DNA of 64,000 nt from Hyaloraphidium curvatum (Eukaryota > Monoblepharomycota > Hyaloraphidiomycetes > Hyaloraphidiales > Hyaloraphidiaceae): contig JAIVFI010000002.1 in NCBI GenBank assembly GCA_025558095.1, positions 248,001-312,000 on the forward strand, in the 5' to 3' direction. Of this stretch, positions 42,350-51,861 are shown one piece after another. The notes beneath the pieces were generated by a model, which made no database searches, was not told the origin of the DNA, and was given only the letters and a program-made list of their open reading frames with translations. Both the position numbers and the translations under genes were made by a program. Numbering within the stretch: position 1 is the first letter of the stretch; the number at the start of each line of letters is the position of its first letter.

Positions 42350-44325
42350 TCAAAGCCCCTCCACATCCTCTCCTGCCGGCCACGACACCTCGTACCCCGT
42401 CCACAGCAGTACCTCCTTCCCCGCCGGCACCTCCACCTCCCACTCTAGCACCCCCGCGTCCCTCGTCCACCTCACCGCCGCCTCCACCGCGCCGGTCCCC
42501 GAGGTCCGCCTGTCCGACTCGCCGAGCGCGAACGACTGCAGCTGCACCTTGCTCTTCCCTTCCTTGTCCCCCTTCCTGATCGCCTCGCCCACCCCCGCGG
42601 GCTCCGAGAGGACGACGCGCACCCGGTCGTCCTGGCTCAGCGGCACCTGGTCCACCACCGTCACCTTGGCCGCCCTGTCCTTGGCGTTCTTGAGCACCGC
42701 CCTCTCGGAAACCCTGACCGCCGAGCGGCCGCCGAGGAGCGAGCCCAGCCCGGTGGACTGGTCCCGCGTGCGGTGCGCGGGGCGGCGGACGAGCCGGAGG
42801 GAGGGGTCCGGGCCGAGGGGGAGGGCGAAGGAGTCGGATGGGGGCGTTGCGGGTATGGGCACGCGGGCGACGAACTGCGCAACAGGGACGACGGGTGTCA
42901 GTTCCAGGCCCGGCAGTGGTCCAGGGGACCCACCGCCCCGTCGACAAAGATCCCCGCCGGCCCTTCGAGCAGCTCCCACTCGGTCCCGTTGGTCAGCCTC
43001 GCCTCGGCCCAAGCATTGTCCCCCGCCGGCCCCTGCGCGCGGATGTAGGCCGAGTACTCGAATTTCACGCCCAGCCCCTCCCCCGGCGCGATCCGGGCGA
43101 TGGTCACGGCGTGCTCCGCGCCGTCGTCCTCGACCGTCGGCCGGCCGGGGATCAGGAACACCGAGGAGCCGGTGGCGGTCTTGGTACCCAGGGAGGCGGT
43201 CGGCTCCAGCATGGGCACCGACTGCGGAAACACGCCGTCGAAGGTGCCGGATTCCTCGTCCGCGCGCGCGCCGCGGAACGGCGGTGCGGCGGAGGCGACG
43301 CCGCCGATGCTGGCGAGCATGCCCGAGGACTTGCGCTGCGCGTAGTAGTGCGCCTTCTGCCGGATCCCGAGGCGCCACGGCTGCGATGGCTTGCTAGGCG
43401 GGTTCGAGGCGGTGGTCGGACGCGAGGTCGACAGGGAGAGCTCGACGTTGCGCCAGGGCTCGCCGGTGCGGTTGACCACCTTGGCGCGGTAGGCGAGCTC
43501 GGCGGTCTGCTTGGTCGAGTCGACGCGGACGTCGTACGAGGGCGTCCAGGAGCAGTTGCGCACGACGTAGGTGACGGTGAGTGCGACGGCGACCTCGGCG
43601 GGCTTGTCGCTGCCTGTTGCAGGCAGGTCGCCCGTGCGGACGAGCACCCCGATCTCGCCCTCGAGCTTGGCGCCGAGCGCTGCGGACCCGCGCAGCCGCC
43701 GCGCCAGGTTCTCCTGCAGCGCGTGGACCTTGGTCTGCTGCTCCTTGAGCTCCCTCGCACGCTGGATCCGCTCGGCACTCAGTCCGGCCGAGTGAGACGC
43801 GTGCGCGGCCAGAAAGTCGCCGATGGCGCCCAACGAGGTCTTGGCTAGCAAGTTGGAGGGCGCCTGGCCGTCCTTGGCCGCCGCCGATGCCTGGTTCAGG
43901 GCGGCGTCGCCGTACCTGTCGACGAACCGCAGCCGCGCGTCGACGGCGTCCAGCGCGGCCTTCTTGGCGTCCAGCGCGTCCAGCTCGCGCTCCAGCTCGG
44001 CCTCGAGCTCGCCGGTCGGCGCCTCGGTGCCGCGGGATTCCTGCCACACCACGTCGAGCACCGCCGCCGAAGCCCCCTTTGGGTCGACGACGGAGCCGTC
44101 GACGCGCACCGACGCGGCGTCGAGCACGTCGCTGCCCGGCAGTCCCTTGAGCGCGACGAGGACGGTGCGGCCGGCGGGAAGCGCGGCGCGGGGGAACAGC
44201 CGCGTCACCTGCGCGCGCGCGTCGGAGAAGACCGTCACCGCCGAGATGTGCGCCGCCGCGGCGTCGAAGGGGGCCGCCGAGGGCGCCACGGAGAGCTCGA
44301 TGCGGACCGGCGCGTCGTCGGCCAT
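42350..44325 (-). CDS. DUF4139/DUF4140 family protein (2 exons)
   Basis: Exons 44325-42934 and 42874-42350, with a 59-nt intron (GTGGGT...GCGCAG), give 638 residues. Start ATG 44325 follows the family's usual N-terminus (VFSDARAQVTRLFPRAALPAG, the DUF4140 beta domain). There follows a long helical hairpin with paired Leu/Glu heptads, then the DUF4139 domain: SWTPSYDVRVD, RNVELSLSTSRP, LIPGRPTVEDDGAEH and, across the intron, IFVDGAFVARVPI and LPLGPDPSLRL. It ends with EWEVEVPAGKEV. Fungal and bacterial homologues have no settled function; the fold is related to phage and toxin-coat-like beta sandwiches only by name. A relic of its 3' end lies at 39870-39972. Confidence 0.8.
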
Positions 44326-45120
44326 CGTCGGAAGGAGGAGCGGGGGGAATGGCCGGTTGGTTCGGAGTGCTGTGGTCGACGTGGTGCTGTGCCGGCCGCG
44401 TGGCGCAGGCCACGGATCTTCCCCCTGGTGGAAGACCTTGCTGGAAGAGCGACGTGGCAAGCTACCGCAGCGCCGGATGCTCTGCACATTGGCAGAAAAG
44501 CTCAAGAAACTCGTTCTATTCGGACTCCTTCCGGGGAGCACCGAGCATCCTCCTTTCGTCGCGGACATCCTGTACTTGCCGGCCGTGCCACGTCCTCAAC
44601 CCGGTCGTTGGTTCATGCTCCATACCTGCACCGCCTCCTTCGGCGCCCGAGCCTTCCGGCGCGGCCGCGCCCTCCCGCACCAGCGCCTCGACGTGCACCA
44701 GCACCCTCTCCGCCAGGTTCCCCGCATGGCGCCGAGTGGCCGCCAGCGCGCACGCGGCAGCGAGGTGCCGCGCGGTGAGGGCCCGCATCCGGGCACGATG
44801 GGTGGGGAATTGGGGATAGGCTGGGACGTTTGATCCCTCAATCGCCATCATCGACCGGCCGCCTGGAGTGCCCGGCGACGATTGGGCGCACTTGGTCTCC
44901 CGACCCATTCTCGACGACGTGGCAGGATCAACCGACAATGCTCCAGCATGAACGCCTGGGTAACGCTGTTGTTGGCTTCGGCTTGAAGATGCGCGACACG
45001 GAGCGCGATCGGGAGATCTGAATCGCCAAGCCGCGATTGCGGAGTGGATTCGAACGGAAAAGGATGACGGCGGACACGAGCCCTTTGGCGCAATAACCTA
45101 GTGGCATCGATCTAGCTCGC
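44326..45120. other. Intergenic holding a possible regulator relic
   Basis: Between the DUF4139 start and the fucosyltransferase-like pseudogene. Only the weak relic near 44610-44790 is noted. Confidence 0.4.
44610..44790 (-). pseudogene. Possible relic of a helical regulator C-terminus
   Basis: The minus strand encodes TARHLAAACALAATRRHAG then AERVLVHVEALVREG and an acidic tail. It looks like a helical C-terminus of a fungal regulator, but no matching gene body is present upstream. Confidence 0.25.
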
Positions 45121-45124
45121 GCAC

Positions 45125-45757
45125 ATGGTGCGCCTACGACCGGTCGCGCTGAAGGCTTACGACGCCGAGCTGCGCGCTCTCCTGGACCCCAATGTCTTTT
45201 CATCGGCATCCACGTGCGCACCCCGCGCGACGCCTTTTTCGGCCCCGGCGCCAATCGGGACGTGGATCTCGCGAACGCCTCGGACCCCGTGGCCGCGCAC
45301 TACGCGGCCCACTTCGACTGCGCCGCCCGCCTGGAACGATCGATCCTGCGACGCGACCCGCCGGAACGCCCCCGCAGCGTGCGCTGGTTCCTGGTCGCCG
45401 ACTCGGCCGCCCTGCGCCGCAGCGCCGCCGTGCTGTACCCCGCCATGCTCGTGCCGGCGGCCGCTGCCCCCGTGCACACCAACCCCGAGGAGCTGGACCC
45501 CGGCCCGGGCCCGTTTCCGGTCTCGCCCGCGGTGGCCCCGGAAGCCCGGGCGGCTGCCGCTGCGGAGCACGCTGGCCTCGGCCTTTGTCATCACCCGGGG
45601 GAGCGGGTTTGGCAGGCAGGCTGCGGCACTGGCCGTGGGGCCGGGGGACAAGCCGAAGCCGGCTTTCCTGGTCGAAGGAGGGACGAACGCGTCCTGCGAG
45701 ATCGGGAGCGGGGTGCCGGACGCGGAGCTATGGACCTGGCCGTACAGCGTCGGATAG
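45125..45757 (+). pseudogene. Frameshifted fucosyltransferase-like glycosyltransferase fragment
   Basis: Three blocks lie in order but in alternating frames. The first is KAYDAELRALLDP (frame of 45125). The second, in another frame, is FIGIHVRTPRD and VRWFLVADSAALRR (about 45196-45530). The third, back in the first frame, is STLASAFVITRGSGFGRQAA to the stop at 45757. The HVRT and SGFGRxA motifs recall nucleotide-sugar-binding fucosyltransferases. The first break falls at a run of four T near 45197-45200, as if one base was lost. The N-terminal half of such an enzyme is missing. I read it as a decayed copy rather than a spliced gene, because no GT..AG pair fits either break. Confidence 0.6.
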
Positions 45758-45893
45758 CATGCCACTGCCGAGGATGCAATCGCGAGTACAGGCTTCCATC
45801 GACAGCCGGGCTCTAACATCTCCAACCGTTGAAGCATATACGACGCAGCACCCACGAATGGATTGATCAATCAATCCAGCCAAAGCGATCAGT

Positions 45894-46904
45894 TCACCCC
45901 TCGCCCTCCAGCGGGATCAGCAGCTCATCCAGCACGTAATCCCACGGAAATGCCTGCAGCAGCTCCCACTGATCCGGCATGCCCGCCACGGGCGGCCCCC
46001 GGCCCCCCATCCGCACCGCCTCCCCCAGGTCCCGTGCCGCAGCCTCGCCCTCCCTCCCCGTGCTCGCGTAGTAGTCCGCGTACTTGTCCCCTTCGACCAC
46101 GACCTCCTTGTACTTCACAAACCGAACCCGGATCCCCAGTGATTCGGCGATCACGATCCCGTGCAGCGATGCCGACGCCACTGCCCCGCACCCAGCAATG
46201 TCCAGCACAACGTCCCGCCACGGCCTCCGCGGGTCAACGAACCGCACCGACGCGTTCGACGCGTTATTAGTCCGTTCCTGGAAACGTCGCACTTCCTCCT
46301 GCATCAAGTCCGCCGTCGAGCCTCCATGCGGCACCGCGCACCACCCCTCTCCTCGGTTTCCCCGCAAACCCGGATCCAGCAGTGGCAGCAGCACCGCCGG
46401 ATCCCCGTATACCGCCGGCTCTGTCCTGTTGCACGTCTCCCTGAGCCATTTCCTCGTCAGCGGACCCCGCACCGCAAACACCCTTGCCCCCGCTGGGGGG
46501 CACTGCGACGGCCTCGGGTCGACGAACGCCCCCGCGCCCCACACCGCATCCCCGCTTTTCACGCGGGAAAAAACCGTCCCGACCGCCCACAGGCACTTTT
46601 CCCGGTGCGCCGAGTGCGAAACGTCCGTGGCGGCGGCGTCGACCACGCGCACCCCGGGCGCCAGCCGCGCGAGCAGCAGCGAGACGACGGCCGGGCCCAG
46701 TTCGTCGCCGAAATTCCTCCCTTTCCACGGCGGGCTCGGCGGCGGGAGCCAGCGGCACACGCGCAGGGTGCCCCGCGCCGCCCCGGCGCGTCTTGGGGCG
46801 GGCGGGAGGGCGAATGAGAGGCCCCGGGCGGGGAACCGGACGGAGAGAAAGAGGAATAACGCGGGCAGGAGGAGGAAGAGCGCCGGGGGGGCGATTCGGG
46901 GCAT
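45894..46904 (-). CDS. Polysaccharide pyruvyl transferase family protein
   Basis: Protein of 336 residues from ATG 46904. It begins with a membrane anchor (PPALFLLLPALFLFLSVRF), then RNFGDELGPAVVSLLL, the N-x-GD start of the family; WAVGTVFSR; VRGPLTRKWL; a GDPAVLLPL loop and SASLHGIVIAESLGI, the conserved SxHG..A motif. Such enzymes add pyruvate ketals to glycans or act as related glycosyltransferases; an anchored form fits the Golgi. The open frame continues 15 nt upstream to a splice acceptor (CTCTATCACAG, 46930-46920), and a candidate first exon lies 1.6 kb away at 48613-48494 beyond a LINE insertion, in matching phase. Using it would add 45 N-terminal residues. Confidence 0.8.
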   Translation of the reverse strand: MPRIAPPALFLLLPALFLFLSVRFPARGLSFALPPAPRRAGAARGTLRVCRWLPPPSPPWKGRNFGDELGPAVVSLLLARLAPGVRVVDAAATDVSHSAHREKCLWAVGTVFSRVKSGDAVWGAGAFVDPRPSQCPPAGARVFAVRGPLTRKWLRETCNRTEPAVYGDPAVLLPLLDPGLRGNRGEGWCAVPHGGSTADLMQEEVRRFQERTNNASNASVRFVDPRRPWRDVVLDIAGCGAVASASLHGIVIAESLGIRVRFVKYKEVVVEGDKYADYYASTGREGEAAARDLGEAVRMGGRGPPVAGMPDQWELLQAFPWDYVLDELLIPLEGEG

Positions 46905-46910
46905 GATGGA

Positions 46911-46930
46911 GCTCAGCGCCTGTGATAGAG
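46911..46930 (+). repeat. Target-site duplication, left copy
   Basis: GCTCAGCGCCTGTGATAGAG, 20 bases, identical to 48316-48335. On the minus strand it contains a splice acceptor CTCTATCACAG followed by exon sequence. Confidence 0.9.
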
Positions 46931-48315
46931 CGGAGAGCTCGCCGCCCTGCCCAACGCGCGTTGGCAGTCTCACGGCCTGCTCCGCCAGCTCCGCCGCCGC
47001 ATCTTCCTCTGGCTCGATGGCGGCGGCATCGGTTTCTTGGAACTGGCCCGGCTCGCACCCTTTGCGTTCGTCGGCGCCCACGCGCTCTCTGGCGTGCGGT
47101 TACGCCGCCTCATTGGGCTGCGCCGGGCCGGTGACTCCTACACCATCGCGGAGGACGTGCTTGGCCGGCTCACCGCGGACCTGGACTTTGCGCTCACCGC
47201 GGTCCGTGGCGCTGGGCTTGCCGAGCCCGTGCTTGCCTCGCTCTCCGCGTCGGGCATCGAGCTGTGGATGGATTCCATCGGCGTCAAAGGCCTGCAGCAC
47301 GAGTTGTACCGGGCACAGCTGGCCTGGATCCACCAGGCCATTCTGGCGGACCTTCCCGCGGGCTCCCAGCAGCGCGCCATCTGGCTTAGCGTCAAGGCCG
47401 GCCACTCGGGTGCCTGCCTGGGTGCGCAGTGCTTGGAGAAGGACACCGGCCTGGACGACGAGGCGTTGCAGCTGAACATCTGTACCGACCTCGGTCTCCC
47501 TGCCCCTTGGTTCTCGGCCCTACCATCGCAGATGCTCTGCCCGCTCGGGTGCACTGTCGACGACGGCAGTGGCAGGCAGGTCACACGCATCCTTGCGCCG
47601 CGGGGAGCCGACTTCCTGCACGCCTTCACGTGCCCGATAATGGGCAAGGTTGCGCGGCACAACGCGCTTGAATCTGCGTTGGCGGATGAGCTCAAGGACA
47701 AGCTCGCCTCCCGTGGCGTGGTCGTCGACCGTCGTCATCGTGGTTACCTCGAGAATGGGTTCGTGCCCAAAGACACCACACTTGCACGAGCCCTGGACAT
47801 CGGGAAAACCTCGACCGACATCGTCATCCGCCGCGTGGGCGCTCGTTCTGACCTCGTCGACGTCACCGTTGTTACCCCCAGCGTCACGGCCTCGCGCTCG
47901 ACGGACTCCCGCAACGAGACCTCGCTCCTGCGCCGCGCTGTTCAGAAGAAGGCGACGGCCCTTGCCAACCAGTTCTACGTTCCCGATCCCCCCGTGCACA
48001 ACCTCGTTTGGTTTGCGGTCTCGACCTTCGGCCCCCTGCACGACGCGGCGGGCGAACAACTCCGTGTTTGGTCTCGAGAGATCTCTCCCCCGCGCACCAA
48101 ATCCGACGGCAAAGACTGGGATGTCGATGGTCTCATGGCCCGCCAGACCGGCCGTCTGCGCGCCGTTGTTCAGCGGGGGCGCGTACTGGGTTGCCAACAG
48201 CTTATGAACAGGTTCAAGGAAGCCTGTACCCGGCAGCTCGGCGGACATCTAACCCCTCCCCTCTTCCCCGAATTCAATGTATATGGCGTGACGTGATGTA
48301 TCGGGGTTGGGGGGC
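46931..48315 (+). mobile_element. 5'-truncated non-LTR retrotransposon (LINE) insertion
   Basis: A 1.4-kb insert is bounded by perfect 20-bp direct repeats. Its plus strand holds a continuous frame ending at 48296. The frame encodes the C-terminal part of a LINE polyprotein: a CPLGC ... HAFTCP zinc-knuckle-like CCHC set, then RHNALESALADELKD and later a DVTVVTPS segment typical of the region after the reverse transcriptase. No reverse-transcriptase core with its catalytic Asp pair is present, so the copy is dead on arrival through 5' truncation. There is no poly-A; the 3' end runs into a G-rich stretch. The intact open frame suggests a fairly recent insertion. Confidence 0.8.
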
Positions 48316-48335
48316 GCTCAGCGCCTGTGATAGAG
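48316..48335 (+). repeat. Target-site duplication, right copy
   Basis: Identical to 46911-46930. It is followed by ATCTGATAGAGATATGATGG, a short GATAGA-rich stretch. Confidence 0.9.
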
Positions 48336-48493
48336 ATCTGATAGAGATATGATGGAGCGGGCGGGATTCGTTGCAGGCGCCGATCGTCTGCGCACGCTGG
48401 AACAGCGCACCCGAAGGCAGACGATGCCGCGCCAGAAGGCCGGCGCAGACCCCGGGCCGAAGCCCGATGAGAGGACCGCAAACTCTCGCTCAC

Positions 48494-48613
48494 CGTCGCC
48501 TTGGTTGCCCCGAGGCCGGTCTCTCGGCGGCGGGATTCCCTCATGTAGCTGACTGCGAAAAGGAAAAACAATGCGCCCACAGCGAACAGTGCCGCGTTGC
48601 TCGAGGTCAACAC
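48494..48613 (-). CDS. Candidate first exon of the pyruvyl-transferase-like gene
   Basis: ATG 48613 opens a 40-codon exon with a hydrophobic helix (NAALFAVGALFFLFAVSYM) and a basic RESRRRE, ending at a strong donor GTGAGC (48493). The nearest acceptor is in the right target duplication (48325), 169 nt away. The left copy offers the identical acceptor at 46920, phase-matched to the transferase exon. It could instead be a separate small protein. Two adjacent hydrophobic segments in one product would be unusual. Confidence 0.4.
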
Positions 48614-48652
48614 AAATGCCTCCTGAGCTGCGTACTGGCAATATACTCGTCC

Positions 48653-49744
48653 TCACTGCTTCGCGTTGGCATTCCCCCCGTCCCGTGCAGCTAGCAGCGA
48701 GCGGACCGCCCTCCCGATCCGCTCCACCGCCCTGCTCCGCACCTTTCCCCTTTCCGCCTCACTCATCGCGTCGATCGCATCCAGCAGGGCGCTCGCCGGC
48801 TCGAATTTGCGCGCGAACAGCGCCCCCGACGCCAACGCCCGGCCCAGCTGCCCCCTCGTCCGAAGCCACTTGACGTGCGACTCGCCCTCGACCGGCTCGT
48901 CGTACCTCAAGCAATCCCCCGCCACGCTCCCCGCAATCTCCCTCCCGTCATCCGTCCAGGAGAAGAACATCTGCCACACGCTTTCCTCCGCCGCCTCCAC
49001 GCCCCCGAGCGCCGCCAGCACCCTCCTCATGTCGGCGCTCCGCAGCGCCGCCTCGCACACCGCGCGGGAGAGCACCACCCATGTCGGCCCGTGCGGTACG
49101 GGCCTATCCGGTTGCACCCAGGACCACGTGGCTTCTTGTTTCGCCAATGTCCGGTCGTGGCCCCATAGCGCCGGGTCCAGCGCCGGGCGGCGCCACCGCT
49201 CCGTCCGTTTGCCCCAGTGCGCTACGAAGCTCAAATGCCGACCGGCCTGCCAATTCGCGGCTTCCAGCACGTCCTGCAGCTCCCCAGGTGGCAGGAGGGG
49301 GTAGTCCGACCCCGACAAGTTGATGAATGACGCCCACCGCGCTCCCGGCAGGGCGAGGAGCTCCTGCACCGCGTCCAGGGTATTTAGCGCGAGCGTGATG
49401 CCCGCGTAGGTGAGCTTCCGCGGCCGCATCACCCGCACGTTGTCCCTGTACGGCGGCCGCGCGACCAGGTCCCGCAGCCGCTCCGCGTCGGGCGAGTCCG
49501 CCCACCGCGCGTCCACGTGCACCGCGAAAGCGTTGTCGGGGTGCCAGAGGGCCTTCAGCAGCCTCTCTGCTCCGGGAAGCGTGGCGTTGGTGAGCTGCAG
49601 CAGGAAGGCGAGCCCCCGAAGGCGCGCCGGCGGAGGTCGCGCGGTCGGCACAGCGCGGGACCGCAGCAACAAGAGCGGCGCAGCGGAGAGGAAGGCGAGG
49701 GCCCACAGCAAGACGCGAGGCCGCAGGGTGCCGCTGAGGCCCAT
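48653..49744 (-). CDS. GT14 glycosyltransferase, second paralogue
   Basis: Protein of 363 residues from ATG 49744, selected because it starts a type II anchor (LLWALAFLSAAPLLLL). GT14 motifs: LAFLLQLTN with NAFAVHVDARW, YAGITLALNTLDAVQELL, ASFINLSGSDYPLLP and WVVLSRAVCEAAL. The order and spacing match the gene at 15906-14752, and both share an LDAID(G/A)x tail helix, so they are paralogues. It is predicted to be Golgi-resident. It ends 40 bases before the candidate exon of the next gene on the same strand. Confidence 0.85.
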   Translation of the reverse strand: MGLSGTLRPRVLLWALAFLSAAPLLLLRSRAVPTARPPPARLRGLAFLLQLTNATLPGAERLLKALWHPDNAFAVHVDARWADSPDAERLRDLVARPPYRDNVRVMRPRKLTYAGITLALNTLDAVQELLALPGARWASFINLSGSDYPLLPPGELQDVLEAANWQAGRHLSFVAHWGKRTERWRRPALDPALWGHDRTLAKQEATWSWVQPDRPVPHGPTWVVLSRAVCEAALRSADMRRVLAALGGVEAAEESVWQMFFSWTDDGREIAGSVAGDCLRYDEPVEGESHVKWLRTRGQLGRALASGALFARKFEPASALLDAIDAMSEAERGKVRSRAVERIGRAVRSLLAARDGGNANAKQ

Positions 49745-50299
49745 CGGTCGGGGTTCCTGAAGGCGATTCCGGAGCGGCTGGTGTGCTGTGAGTGCATGCT
49801 GCGGCCCGGACTCGATAGGGGGTGGGGGATCGAATACAACCCCCCGACTCCCACCTGCGGGCCCTCGATGACGGCACTCGGTCCGCCATAGTGGCAACTG
49901 CGTTCGGAAGGAGGCAAGCGGCATGCCAGAGCATCAGTGGGTTCTGGATGAGAAGGACCGGTTTGTTCAAACCCGGCCGTCCAACCGCTCCTCCGTCGCG
50001 GGCTAAGACAGATTTCGCTTGCAGGCAATGGGCTTTGGAGGCAGCGTTGAGGAGCGACACCATCTCCTCCCGGGTCTCCCAAGGATTCCAGCAGCCACCG
50101 CCCAGCTCTCTACGAACCTTGTCCATTGGAGGTCGCGAAGATCTCCCTTGCGGGCGAGCAACACGTATCACTCGTCGTGTAGCAAGCAATGCGGAGGCCA
50201 TACATCGTATTATTCGGAACGCGGACCGTCCGATGCAATCTGATTCGCGTTGCCAGTCTCATTCGGGCTCCTTCCGGGGGGAGCATCCTTGGCTGCCAG
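49745..50299. other. Intergenic
   Basis: Promoter side of the GT14 gene; no other feature is seen. Confidence 0.45.
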
Positions 50300-50956
50300 T
50301 CACTTGATACACGCCCGGACTCCTACCGCTCCCCGTTCATCCGCGCCCATCGAAGCAGCATCCCCTTGCCCTCGGCGGTCTGTCCCAAGAGGTCGTGCGT
50401 CCCGCGGGCCTGGGAAGCTGGGCGAGCCACCGGCCGCGGCGTCGTCGATCGACGCCGCCACGAGCCCGTCCGCGGCCCCAGCGTCCATGTCGTAGCACAC
50501 TGTTGTCCCTTTTCTTCTCCGGGGCAACGACCACGGCCGCGGACACGGCGCAGAACGTCCCGATCCCTCCCTCCCCCCGCGGCCGCGGCGGGGCCCCCCG
50601 TCCCGCTTCCCTCCCTTTCCCTCGGCGGGGAGAGCTCCCGAATCCCCGTCGCAGCGTTCAGAAACAGACGGCACCGACCGCTGTTCCTCCGCCTCCCCCC
50701 CGTTCACGGCGTCCGAGAACAACCCCCCGTCCTCCTCGAGCAGGCACCGCCAGCACCCTCCCCCCCGGTTTCCGTCCCCGCCGTCGACGAGCGTCGCATC
50801 GTCCACGCTCGGGCTCCCCTCAAGGCCGGCGCGGGGTGCCTGCCACGGGGGCAGCAGCGCGGCGGCCAGCGCGGCCTCCCTCCTCAGCGCGTCCCTCGCC
50901 TCTCCCGCGTGCTCGTTCGCCGCGGGGTGCTCCGCGGACTCCGTGCCGCCGGCCAT
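50300..50956 (-). CDS. Hypothetical protein with GGCWRCL motif
   Basis: Protein of 218 residues from ATG 50956; an in-frame ATG at 51217 would add 87 low-complexity residues. It has an RDALRREAALAAALLPPW helix and then GGGCWRCLLEEDGG. The latter resembles the CxxCL half of the CxH..CxxC proteins at 7049-6363 and 14061-13294, but the CxH half is absent. It has Gly/Arg-rich and acidic stretches. The reality of the gene is moderate at best. Confidence 0.35.
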   Translation of the reverse strand: MAGGTESAEHPAANEHAGEARDALRREAALAAALLPPWQAPRAGLEGSPSVDDATLVDGGDGNRGGGCWRCLLEEDGGLFSDAVNGGEAEEQRSVPSVSERCDGDSGALPAEGKGGKRDGGPRRGRGGREGSGRSAPCPRPWSLPRRRKGTTVCYDMDAGAADGLVAASIDDAAAGGSPSFPGPRDARPLGTDRRGQGDAASMGADERGAVGVRACIK

Positions 50957-51861
50957 TCCCCCTGCGTCGGCACGTCCGGGGAATGAAGCGGGCCGGCGGT
51001 GCCGATCTGCGGCTGAGCGGGGGCCGGCCGCCCGCCCGCCGCTGTTAGGCTCACATCGCGGGAGGACTCGCCCCCGGATCCCTAGGACGCCCGGTCGCAT
51101 CCCCCCCGCACGCCGCCGCCGTCGAATCCGGACGCTTCTCACTCGGCCTCCAACGATGCCATCCGAGCCTATAGTTGGTCCCGCGGATGCGCCGCGGGGG
51201 CGGCCGACGGCGGTCAAGGCGCCTGGGGGGCTGGTTCCCGCCGACCCGAACGAGCCGCCGGATCGTCCGCGGGGAAGACGGATCGGGGAGGTCGGATCGG
51301 GGGGCTGAGGGCGCGGGGGGCGGATGGAGGGGGGTGGGGGGGTGTAGGGGGGTTGCGGGGGATGGTTGGACGCGGGGGGCGCATATTGGCGTGCGGGGGA
51401 TGGAGGATCCCCGGCGAGGTGGGGGCGTCCGCTGCGAACCCAACTGCGGAGGCCGCGCGAAGGCTGGTGCTCGACGGAGCTGGGATGCCAACGCCAAGGG
51501 GGAGGACGCCCGGATGGCGGGGGGAGGTCTTGCGCCGCACCTCCCCGAGGGGGCCGGATCCCGGTCTGTGCACCAAGGACCTCGACTCGGTCGAGTCACC
51601 GTGCGGCACCCGCGCGATGGCATGCCAAAGAGACACTTTAAGTTCAGACGGGTTATCAATACAGACTGGTTTTGCTCAGCACCGGGTTCGCTCCTCCTTC
51701 TCTCGTGTCGCTCGTGTCAGAAGACCGCCTCGCTCCCCACAACCGCCGCCGCGCCGCGCCGCCCCGCACCTACATGCGTGCACCGCATCTCCGTCTTGTG
51801 CATGTCCCGGCCTCCATTGGTCGATTGGGGGTTCAGAGTGTTCCGCCGGCCTGTCTTGCGG
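50957..51861. other. Intergenic with a G-rich tract
   Basis: It contains the G-tract block 51297-51364. No gene is convincing. Confidence 0.45.
51297..51364 (+). other. G-tract cluster, candidate G-quadruplex
   Basis: At least eight runs of three or more G within about 70 bases, including runs of six and seven. It lies upstream of the minus-strand gene at 50956. Confidence 0.6.
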
